From: Lota lota
Lineage: Eukaryota; Chordata; Actinopteri; Gadiformes; Lotidae
Direction: 5' to 3'
Length of the DNA stretch: 64,000 nucleotides
Assembly (NCBI GenBank): GCA_026745465.1
Contig: JACYXH010000772.1
Span: 4,919,385-4,983,384, forward strand
Shown here: one piece after another, positions 53,867 through 64,000 of the stretch
Position numbering within the stretch: position 1 is the first letter of the stretch
How the letters are laid out: every line of letters starts with the position of its first letter
Notes under the pieces: model-generated
Told to the model about the DNA's origin: nothing
Databases searched by the model: none
Seen by the model: the letters and a program-made list of their open reading frames with translations, nothing else
Program-made: the position numbers and the translations under genes

Positions 53867-53924
53867 ATGAGGTTGATGCTGCTTTGCTGTACTTGGAAGG
53901 ACGAACGCATGGGAGAGGAGGAAG
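53867..53924 (+). CDS. limk1: limk1 exon 1 (N-terminus of LIM kinase 1)
   Basis: LIM kinase 1 is a cytoplasmic serine/threonine kinase that phosphorylates and inactivates cofilin, downstream of Rho/ROCK and Rac/PAK. The exon encodes MRLMLLCCTWKDERMGEEE and ends in phase 1 at gtaaac. Human LIMK1 begins MRLTLLCCTWREERMGEEG. The ATG context is weak (T at -3), but the match in the first residues fixes it. It has the same strand as eln, 2.4 kb downstream. The LIM, PDZ and kinase parts lie further 3'. Confidence 0.95.
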
Positions 53925-56003
53925 GTAAACCTGACTAGTGCCAGGCATGCAGTAGGGTGGAAGATGCAATGCGATCGCATAATTTGGTACTCATGCGAAT
54001 GAATGTCACGCGTTGAGCTTTTGGCTTTAGACAGAATACTTGACATAGAAAAATTAAGTGTATACCATACATTATTAATTTGACTGCAAGGGTTTGTCCT
54101 GCAACTGTTGCTGCACTCCCTGCGTTGATGAAACCGTTATGAAGGGAATTCGTGTCCTGTATTTGTCTATATGTCACTCAATCTTGTCTGGTTACAAAAG
54201 CGCCGTTGATGGACTTGTTTTAACTCATCCGTGGTAGCCTACACATATTGCAATGCAAAACCAAATCCTACAATGAAGTGGAAGGGGCGGAAATTGTGTA
54301 GCAATCTCTAACACAGCGAGTTCATCTCTATCCGTCCCCTACTCCACCTAACTTACAAAAATACACCTTACACATTTACAGCAAGATAATTGACAGATGT
54401 ACTGTACACATTAATAACGGGCTGATGCCCAGTGAATGTAGTTATACTACATTATCCACACATTGTGTTGAGTTGTCAAGGGATAACGTGTGTTCAGTTA
54501 GTTACCATGAAATAATGGTCAGCTCCTCTAGAAGAGCATCATCCAATGCTCTGTTGATGAAAGAAAATTACCTAAAAGATGAGAAAAGAGCTCAGGAAGG
54601 GGTGGGTGAGAAAAAAGTAGAGGCATAAGCACTAAAAGACCTGCTTCTAGCCACTGTAATCAATAAGCCTTCTGTGGCAGGAGCGCTCACTGAAGCATTT
54701 GGAAAATAAGCAATATAGCACATCCATCTACTGGCTAAAAGTTACAGGGTCTAGCATTGCCTTGGCAGGCAGAGTGAAGTACAGATAGTACCCCCACAGA
54801 CCTCCTTCACACTGACGTAAAGTCAGAATCACTGATATAAACACCACAGTGGTTCCAATCTGGAAAAGAGTCTACAACATTAAATGATCGCCTTGATTAA
54901 ATGTTGAGTGGAGCCTACCTAAAAATCGTTACACTCAATCTTCTCAATTTCTCTCGTTATACTTTGATGAGGCCTGGCACTTTGGGATAGCATTCACTAG
55001 AGAGGTACTCTGTGGGAGAAATAAAATACTAAAAAGTCTACATTGGGAAGGTATACATTCTGGGAACATACCTTCTTTATAGGCTAAGATGAACATAACA
55101 GATTTACCCTGAATTAAATAATAAATGGGTATGAATGGACATTGAAACACAGATGTGGTGTTATGCTGAATATGCAAATGAATGGTACATTCTATGCTAT
55201 GTGATTGTAGCGTAATGGGTGCTATTTGTTCACTGCCTTTCTGGAGAACGCAATTTAAATGAGGCTGGCTAATATTTGTCCTCATATTTGAAATGCATAC
55301 GTGCAAAATCCACAGACAAAGGTTCTCCTCCTAGGCTGTCTGTTTCAGAAGCTTTGGTTGGATACAGTTAAGATCATCATTACAGATAAGGACCATTTAG
55401 CTCAATCCAGAATGCTGTGTTTTCTTTAATGAGGGTAATTGTACTGCTACTATTTTTAGCAGTCTAGTTTCTCCTAATGCACTTGGCGAATGATGTATAT
55501 CTGAAGCCCTGCTGATGATAACATTTCACAGAGCATGGAGCTACAGCCATCATAGAGAAGAGCAGGTCAGTAAACGTGAGACAGGTTGATTCAGGTAAAC
55601 CATTAGGGTTGTATTGCTTAGGATAGTGGATGAAGTACACACAGCTGATGATTAATAATCATATGGGATTAAAGACGGGTGCATTTTCATTTTGAAACTT
55701 TAATCCTTCTTTTAATCTGCCGTGTGTGTATGTGAGATGGGGACATCACCTCATCACCATGAAAGGAGGATGATGAAATCTGACATTAGGGCTTGTCGAG
55801 AACTGGTGGGTGGTTATTTGCATAAAAAGTACATAGGGAACATTTTCAGAGTGATAAGACATTATGACATGTCGCTTGTTTTCTAAATGGGGATTTGCAT
55901 GTACTATGCAAATCAAATACAAAAAAGTGTGTACTTTTGGACATGATCTCCATGTAGACCCTGAGTGGAGGTATATTGTCTTCTGTGTTTCTGTGTCTCG
56001 CAG
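53925..56003 (+). other. limk1: limk1 intron 1
   Basis: 2.08 kb with no further exon or clear repeat. Confidence 0.75.
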
Positions 56004-56103
56004 CTGGCGGTCGCTTGCCCGTTTGTGCAGGATGCAAACAGAGGATCTACGATGAGCAGTATCTCCAGGCACTCAACGCTGACTGGCACACCATCTGCTT
56101 CAG
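56004..56103 (+). CDS. limk1: limk1 exon 2: first half of LIM domain 1
   Basis: After ctcgcag it encodes [20 protein letters not shown] then [14 protein letters not shown], ending phase 0+2 (AG|gttggt). The zinc ligands C-x2-C-x17-H-x2-C of the first LIM zinc module are all present. Human reads LPVCASCGQRIYDGQYLQAL and so on. The second zinc module of LIM1 should start in exon 3, which I do not find before the window end. Confidence 0.96.
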
Positions 56104-57016
56104 GTTGGTGTCAAAAATGCAAAATAATCCATAATCCTCATGAATACACATGAACCACACCTACTTTGAAGCTCTAAAGCATTTCAACGTAGTGGCCATG
56201 GAAGCTGCTCTCTCCAGTTCTTTATACTGCAGGTTCCTCTCCTAACCACTGACATGTTCCAGGCTTTCCTCCTACATTTTGAAATGTATACGAGACAGGT
56301 GTTAGGGCTCTTGTCAAATGCCAGAGTCTGATATATTGAATCAAGATTGATTCACAAATTCAAGATGTGCAAAATGTTGGAAAGGAAACCTGAAATTGCA
56401 AGTGTGATTTGTGTTCTTTTACATGTTTCGGCCTGTGTGGCCAAAGCAGTGCTTGCTCGTCCCTCCTTTTCATATCTTCAGTGGAAAGTGAACAACAGTA
56501 ATAACCTCACCTTTTTGCATGCGGTGTAATCATTTTTACTTTCTCATTGGTGGAGAACTTTCGGTTAATTGGCCGTGTTTCGCCGTTTCCCCTGAGTCAT
56601 TGTGTTTGCTCTGCGCTTTTAAGTCAGTGTGAGGAAGAGGCGAGCATAGGTGCTTGAATGATAAGGATTGTTGTTGTGCCTCCATCCAAATGGAAACAAT
56701 GTCACAGGAACAGGAGTGGTGTGCTGGGTTTTGGGTGCTTGACAGTTCATGGACATGATACTCAAGAATAGTGAATAGGGGAGACATTGTTGTGTTTTGA
56801 AAGGCCCACAGCGTTTCTCGTGCAAAACAATGTTTTAATTAGCCATGGTTACGGTAGGTTTACGCTGATTTAGGATTTAACAGTACTACCGCTCTCTTGA
56901 GTCCTTTCAATAAGGCTGAGTATCGTCAAAAGAAAAGCCCATGCTGCATTCTGATATACAAGCCCTAATACTTACCTTCGGGATCGTAAAGGATTTGGTC
57001 GGTTTGTTAAGACCCC

Positions 57017-57528
57017 AGGTTAATTGTTGACATTGTCTATGTCGAGATGTATATCAGCCATTATTTTTGTTCGACTCCCCCGCGCGGTGTAGGCACGTTA
57101 TGAAATGGGCAGTTAGCGATCCATTGAAATCCATTATATTCCAAACTAATGTTTAGCAGCTCCCATAGCTGTATCTTGGTTTGTCCAAGATAAGTTGGCG
57201 CAAATGCACATAGCGCATCGATTTCTCCAATAGTGGCTACCAACAACGAAATCAACAAGATTTGAATCTGGGTTTACTCACCACTGCGCATGCTCAGGGT
57301 CTCAGAGACTCAGAGAACCAACCAGTTGCAATCGATTGGCTCAAGGGAATTCAGAATGATCACACAGCCAAAAACGCAGCCAGAATCATCCGATCTTCTG
57401 GTATCGCATATGTCAATGGATCGTCAACTGCCCAATTTCGGAACACCCCTTCGCAGGGAGAGGGGGTGACATGAACAAAAATCATGGCTGATGTACATCT
57501 GGACGTAGACAATGTCAACAATTAACCT
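57017..57528. mobile_element. MITE-like element with long inverted termini
   Basis: The left end AGGTTAATTGTTGACATTGT (57017 on) is repeated inverted at the right end, ...ACAATGTCAACAATTAACCT (to 57528). Over the outer 56 bp, 52 positions match; a further inner block (GAAATGGGCAGTTAGCGATC near 57102, inverted near 57420-57439) extends the pairing to about 115 bp. The interior has no transposase. TTAA sits at both ends three bases in, which might be the target duplication. Superfamily not assigned. Confidence 0.85.
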
Positions 57529-59175
57529 AACCTAACTAACTCTTAACAAACAAGAGTATGTGTGATGGGTAAACAAGTTTAATTAAAATGAATAGATGGC
57601 CATCTTTGTGTAGTACCGTATCTGGTTCCATGAATGAAACAGGAGCCAAATTGTGTGGGTCCTCATTAACATTGTTTGCTTCAGACTTGGAAATCTTTCC
57701 TCTTAAGGTGGTACGGACCATCAGGTATCACAGAAAACCAGGCCAAGACTTACACAGGCTCACAGTGTTTAAAACACACACAAAATGAGACACATCTTCA
57801 AACATTGTCTTTTTGGACTGGATTGCAAATCTATTGATTGGCGTGTTACCAGGTCAAAGTTTAAATAATTAAAACTTTGAAGCGAGTCCCCTCCGCGGCA
57901 ACCGTCACGAGGTCAGGCACATGGCCCCTCCCCACCCTGAAGTGTGTGTGTGTGCGTGTGTGTGAGGAAACTGCTAACTTGCCTTTCACATTTTTGTTTC
58001 TGTTTCACAGCTCTTGTCTTCACAGAAGTGTTAATAATAATAATGTGTTCTAAATTCCTACCTGTCCTAAAGAACTGTAATGTTGCTCTTACTCAGACAT
58101 GGAAGCAGGGCGTATAGGGTCATTCTATAGGCATTACGTTAAAGGCTCTCTCCCACTTGCTCTATGGTGCATCTGGACTGAATACATTGATCCACAATGA
58201 TGTATGATGAATGGCTGATGGACTGAAGGACTCCATAATGCAATTTAAAGTTTTTCTGCTTAGTAGTACCACCAAGTAAGAATTTCTTCTACACCTTATA
58301 GGCTCACATTGAATGTGTTATTCATGTACATAATTACCCAAACTGCATAACAAATGTGAACATCTTAAAAAAAATTGTTAGAGGACATATATTTCACTGA
58401 AATTACCTTACTGGCACAAGTAAAGGAACTACTGAGCTATTCTTACTTGACAAATACCTAGATACTATGTTCAATGAATAATTTTGTAATTTGTGAATCT
58501 ATAGTTCTGTGTTTTGAGATGGAATACAGCGTCTTAGCTGGCCATTAATTAATCAGAAAAGTCAAATTAGTCTGTATAATCTTTAGGTTTTGCAGATAAG
58601 TGGGGAGAAACCATCCATTGTGAAAATGGGTCAGTCTGAGTATCTGTTCAGCAGAGAGTTCTAGATATTATTTATAGCACATAGTTATTGATGTTGTTCC
58701 ATTGTTGGTGGTGGATATGTTATGCAATAGCCCTACCCCACCAGTTCTCTCCAGTTCTTTCCTGTGCTATGTTTCAGATAAACATTATGTCTTAAAAACA
58801 GGTAGGAGATGAATGAATATTGTTTCTGTTTTGTGTCCAATCCAATACAAATGGGCAATGATGTTGCTCGGTATTGATCATCTTTTTTATTCAACAAATA
58901 GAGAAGCATGAGTCCAGGGCTGCTGTATTGCCCGCATCATACGGTTGCATGCTGTGTAGAATACGCTGTGTTTCCAACATCCCCTTAATTCAAAAACAAG
59001 ATAGCATTTAGATTCTGCAGGACGTCCGTCGCTGAAAGGTAGGCAGCGCACAGCGGAACCCCGGCCAAGTGCCCCGTCTGGACTGTTAATGATTCCAACT
59101 GGCCGAAACCTCTCAATAAGAAATCGGAGAAGGCTATATGGAACTCAACCCCCCCCCTTTCTTTCCTGCCAACTT

Positions 59176-59275
<100 letters not shown>

Positions 59276-59432
59276 GTAAAGCTTAAGACACAAGCACTGT
59301 GGAAATGTTCCCCGTCTGGGTCATGTGTGAACAAAACCACGACCCCTTATGTGAGTCCTCCAATTTGGCCCTGTTCAATACTTAATAGGATTTCCACAAA
59401 TCTGTCAGTGCTTCTCTACATTACCAGGTCAC

Positions 59433-59436
<4 letters not shown>

Positions 59437-59469
<33 letters not shown>
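59437..59469. repeat. (CA)n microsatellite
   Basis: A CA run with one GC interruption, limk1 intron 2. Confidence 0.95.
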
Positions 59470-59470
<1 letters not shown>

Positions 59471-62400
59471 ACATCCTTAGACCTTTCTTGACTCGCCGTG
59501 AGGATAGCAACTGTAAAAAGATCTCCCGTTACATCCCGCCACTTGATCTGTGCTTAGGTGGATTAGATTATGGAGGAAGGAAGGCGGGAAGGATTTGGAT
59601 CTCGGATGTAAAGGACAACTTTGATGTGAGTGCAGATGGTCAGGATCAAACCACATCTGGCTGTTTCACGCTGCAGACATGGTTGTTATGAGTGTGTGTG
59701 TTTGTGGCTGTGTGCCTGGATGCATACATTTGGATTGCATGCACGTCTTTTTGAGATCTCCTATTTGGTAGCGCATGTCTTCACATGAATGATGTTTCTT
59801 TAATGCTTTTGGGTAATCCATGTTCCAGGCTGATTCAAACCTCTGCCCGAGGATGTTATGATTGACACTTTGTGATTGCTGCGGATTACGACAATGTATT
59901 AGGTTGTTTAGGTGAACATTAAGTGAACCAAGTATTAGTTATGGCCCCTTGTGAAAGTTTCCTCCGTAGTCTAAGCAGCCTGCCATACCTAGAATAAGAG
60001 AGAGAAAAGTAATCTTTATGATCCACTTTAAGCAGCTTCTTCTTGTCCAGCAAAATGTGTGGAGGTTTTCTTGTGTTCCCTCACCTCCACACCACCACCG
60101 ACAACTGGAAATAGTACCTGAACTCAATGGAAAAAAACAGCAAATATCTGGGGAACAAAAAAGGATCCAGAAATAGACCTGAGCACTCTTCTAGTGTGAT
60201 AATCATGTCAAAACAAGATGGAGGATGGTTTGGAAAGTACAACCGGGATAATTTGGGTGGTGCTGTCAGAGGTCCTGGGGGACAGGGAAATAGAGCTCTC
60301 TTCTGCAGGGCCTCAACTGCATCAGCATGTTGGAGGCTTCATGGGAAATGGAGCCTTGGTCTATCTACCGCCTTCCTTTCCGTTTCTTCCTCCAGCAAGG
60401 AGCTGCCCTGTTTGGTGCTTTTCCGCAGCCATACTGCGGTACTGGGACCAGACCATGCATTTCAAATGCTTAACATCCATAACAATCACAAAGCAACATG
60501 CAAAGTCTGACAGTTGTATGCACAGAATAGACATGAATAAGCTAGACATGGAGCATATCGGTTTTTATGTGGAATACGTATGAGGAATATTATTAAGGCC
60601 ATACGGACGTTTATTGCATCAATTCTCCAGATGGAATGGAGTTCTCTTCTCAGAAGACAAAATGTTTGGTTTGATTCGCTATATGGATGCAAGATATTGT
60701 GCTCGTTGGAGAATTACCTGGTGGAAAAACCCTGACACTGTAAGGCTGGAAAGATTGAAGCTAATACTGTATCATATTTGTATTGTATCATCAATCAAAT
60801 GTTCTAAACATGGCAGTTTATGCAGATTCTTCTACGTTGACGTTGTGACTTTAAGTGCAGATGAAAATATGTGCTACAAAACACACACAATGTTTTAATT
60901 ACTTCTCTTGTCTGTTTCTTCTGAAGAAATATGTTTTATTCATTCCCTGCTATTCACACTGCACATAACAGTATATATTTGCCATATTAAATGTATGTAG
61001 TCATTCATTTATTTTACCTGATCATTAACCAGTTATAAGCAATATACAGAAAACTTCTAAAGTTGTAGCTACCTCTGTAAAATTGTTCTGTTTGTGGTTA
61101 ATTTGCGCTGCCCACACATCTCACTCCGTCCACGCTGCTGTCGCTCTGCAGTCCTAGTTCACTCCTGCTCTCGATATAACAGTTCCACGTGACACCCGAA
61201 CTGCCCCCCCTAGGACGACTAACACTTCTGTGTTGTTGTGTCTGCACTTTGGTAAGCACTTGCAGAAATGTTTATCAATCATTTATATCTATAATGCATC
61301 GACTAGAGATCGTGGAGATTGTTCCGTGATGCTTTTTCATAACACCAACACAACGGTTGGTTATTGTTATTGTATCGTCCATTATCTTCACCGACATTAA
61401 AATGAATTCTGTCACCACCAAGATGTTTTCTGTTTCCCGCACTGCCTCTGTGTGAACCAGATGGGTTATATCTGATACCGTTGTGTCTGCTTCTCTCTCT
61501 GTTACTCCCCAACTCATATCTGCAGTGAGGGCTGCCAAGTGTCAAGGAAACATTACTTCTGTTTTTCTAGTTCATCGCTGTAGTTCTTTATTTTTCGGTG
61601 TACAAAAGATAAAGCATTATGTTGAACTTTTTGCGTTCATCCCCTTACTGCATCATATCTCATACGACTGCTAGCAAGTGAAGTTTACTGCCTTGTTCCG
61701 TGTTCAGTTTTCAGTGTAGAGGCCGACTCACTGAGGAGCCCTGGTGATTCAGCGGATCTGCGGCTGAATGCTCTGCCTAGTAACAGAGGCTGCATGCCAA
61801 CATGCATGCTTCACCACATTGAATAGTCTTGAATAGACTCCTATTCTCAACACACAACCAAATGGCTGTTCAGTTGAGTAGCGTAGGTAAGCCTAATCAT
61901 ATTTTGGGGAAAATCGGCAGAGGGAAAGACCAGATTTTGCAAGCCTGAAAATCTAACTAATCCTAACTAATCATACATTTGTATAAGCATCAAAGCAATT
62001 GGGTTTAAAGCGCGCCATCTTTGGTGACTAACAGTTATTATAATTAGCTGGCACTTGCTATGTTTGATACGGTATTAATGCTGTTTTCAGTGTTTCGTTG
62101 ATCTTTGAAATTACAGCAATCCAGATGGGAAAGGAGGAGTAAAGAACCACAGGATTTAAATGTGCTTTTCAACTTAAATTCAAATATTATTCAATGGTTA
62201 CTATGAGCATGTGTTGGATGTTGGAAGAGAGGTTCTCTTATTCGTGAAACAAAATAAATGAAAATGAAAATTCCCTCAGAGCATTAACATTGCATGGACA
62301 AGGGCACGGTGAGGCACTGAGTAGTTCGAGAAGCAAGCCAAAATATGACAGCATGAGCCTGTATGGGAAAAGGATGTGCCTGCGATGTCACAGGGTCATG

Positions 62401-62503
62401 TCTCCTCCCCCTGTGGGGAGGGGGAGATGGCAGGAAACAGTTGATCGAAAGGGAAGGGATCCACGCTCTGCAGCTGCAACACTGACAGAAAGAGGGGTGG
62501 GAC

Positions 62504-62506
<3 letters not shown>

Positions 62507-62559
<53 letters not shown>
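62507..62559. repeat. (AG)n microsatellite
   Basis: A perfect AG run, limk1 intron 2. Confidence 0.97.
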
Positions 62560-62560
<1 letters not shown>

Positions 62561-63793
62561 ATTCATGGTAGTGCCAGCAGTGCTGGATGGAGGTTCATGT
62601 GTGAGCTGCACTGTAACCATCACTGCCACTAACATGAGTCTGCCAGCTGATTGCCACAGTAAGGCTGTCGCCCAGAGACAACTTGGGGAGCAGCCGTACA
62701 AGCACCGGAGCGGACACAAAAGGTAAACTGACCAGTGGGTGGTAAAGGTTTTCATTCATCGTGGCTGAAAGCAGGGGACTCAACTTTGGCTGATGCTTGA
62801 CAAAGCAGTCATAGTTTAAACAAATTAACTATTGTATGTGTTTGAGATTTTGGTTTTATATGTGAAACTTTGAAAGACAAGCCCTTGTGAAATGTTTCTT
62901 TGTTTTTTGGATGCAAAGCTGATGGTTTTGGTGGTTTTTACTTTGTCTCGACGGACGTTGAGTTCTGCTTGCCTATCTGTGTATGTGCTCAACTTTTGAA
63001 CTCTCATCAATTTAAGGAAGAGTAATTGTCCGTACATTTATTGACTTCAATTCTATTTGACTAATCTTGTGCCAAAGTTTTGTAGGATGTTTGTCAAAAT
63101 CTGATTGTGAAGCGTGCATGACAGCAATGCCTCTCTTCTTGCTCAGTAATTAACATCAACTAACGAAAAGTGATCAACTGAAAAAGCACTTATTTCTTAC
63201 TAAGAGTGTAGTAGTGAGGGCAATATTACAAAGTGCACAAACCTTTCACTTTCACTTCACATCGTTTGAAGACAGTTCAGCTGCATATAAACAGTGTTCA
63301 GTGTTATTGTGGGAGCATCAAAAGCTTTTGTTGTTGTTTGTGATGGTGGAAAACTCTGGCAGAGCTCTAGAGTGCATTTGTCTGGGAACCAGTTAATGGG
63401 AAGACCATGTAGTCCACATTTGCTGGCAGACCACTTCAGTGACCCCACGCACTGAGAGTCCACCCACCATCTCTTCTTGCATGGCCTGCCCCTTGCCATA
63501 TAGGAATGTTCTGTATGTTATAATATCCATAACATCAATTAATAAGCCCAAAAAGATAGTGTTAGCAGTATTTACCCTTAACTCTTGGGGATTCAGTTGG
63601 CCTCCAGCATGCCAAAACAATGCAACCCTGCTAAACAAACACATCCCTGCAGCGTGGGAAACAAACCATTGGGTCTGCAGTATTTATGTTGCTGTCCCCT
63701 CATGAGGATACACTGAGGGCTAAGTTGTCCCCATATTACTTGAAGCGGTTCAATAGACCAGCGCCTGAGTTACTTGACTCACAGTCTGACTGT

Positions 63794-63950
63794 GGGGGCA
63801 GGATAGTGAAGTGGTTATGGTGTTGGCTCCCAGCTGAACGGTTCTGGGTTCAAACCACACTGTCCGCAGATGCCTGATCCCTACTTGCTCCTTAATGACA
63901 TGTAAAGAAATTCACTGTAAGAAATTTTGGATACAATAACGGCAAAGACT
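63794..63950 (+). mobile_element. tRNA-derived SINE
   Basis: A pol III A-box-like TAGTGAAGTGGTTATGG (from 63803) and a B box GGTTCAAACC (63848-63857) are spaced as in a tRNA head. A unique body follows, then CACTGTAAGAAATTTTGGAT and ACAATA, a diverged form of the L2-type 3' tail seen on many fish SINEs. Sense orientation in limk1 intron 2. Boundaries are approximate. Confidence 0.75.
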
Positions 63951-64000
63951 CAAGAGTAAATATGGTTACCTTGAATGCCTTGGAACATGCAGATTGCACA

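Noticed and set aside
60127..60898. Frames of 94-127 codons in limk1 intron 2 (for example MEDGLESTTG, MHQFSRWNGV) considered as next limk1 exons
   Set aside because: No C-x2-C/H-x2-C zinc pattern, no DYWARYG-like motif and no fitting splice phase.
61730..61810. tRNA-like head considered as a second SINE
   Set aside because: No convincing B box (GGTTCRANNCC) and no recognisable 3' tail.

Overview
The window is a piece of a teleost (ray-finned fish) chromosome. It has no bacterial-type gene organisation. It consists of short exons with GT/AG borders in long AT-rich introns, many (CA)n/(GA)n microsatellites, minisatellites and small transposon relics. The species cannot be named from the sequence. 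Almost all long open frames in it are chance frames or simple repeats; the real coding sequence lies in small exons.

The main gene is tropoelastin (eln) on the + strand, from a signal-peptide exon at 7434-7509 to a terminal exon at 51386-51420. I resolved 46 exons by hand. All junctions are phase 1, and the exon lengths sum to 3762 bp, a whole number of codons, which predicts about 1253 residues. The protein alternates hydrophobic Gly/Val/Leu/Pro repeat exons with lysine cross-linking exons. Cross-links are KP-type (KAPKPG, KTPKVPG) in the 5' half and KA-type (AAAKAAKYG) in the 3' half. The order and wording of exons 13-19 follow human elastin closely, and the C-terminus is the family's two-cysteine basic tail ([15 protein letters not shown]).

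Layout: 1-7433 upstream DNA with no recognisable gene, ending in (AG)39, C16 and (TGTC)8 tracts just before the start codon; 7434-18377 exons 1-5 with an 8.6-kb first intron; 18378-28740 a 10.4-kb intron; 28741-35019 exons 6-19; 35305-36100 a 41-bp minisatellite in intron 19; 36155-40390 exons 20-29, including a four-copy exon cassette array (37565-39747) with dead sister exons; 41330-44615 unusual acidic, proline/valine-rich exons, one carrying RGD; 46181-51420 the C-terminal exons; about 51421-53130 the 3' UTR.

The second gene is limk1 (LIM-domain kinase 1), same strand, starting only 2.4 kb after the eln stop codon. Exon 1 (53867-53924) and exon 2 (56004-56103, first half of LIM domain 1) are present; the rest lies beyond the window. 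The eln-limk1 order and orientation match the human Williams-Beuren region at 7q11.23. From 56104 to the end is limk1 intron 2, holding a 512-bp inverted-repeat element, microsatellites and a tRNA-derived SINE.

The most interesting content is how the elastin has been remodelled: a galectin-3-like YPGQ exon, eleven perfect YGPGGAG heptads, an RGD motif, a non-elastic acidic linker, a tryptophan-containing exon, and a recently expanded exon cassette with weak splice donors that read into TAA if skipped.
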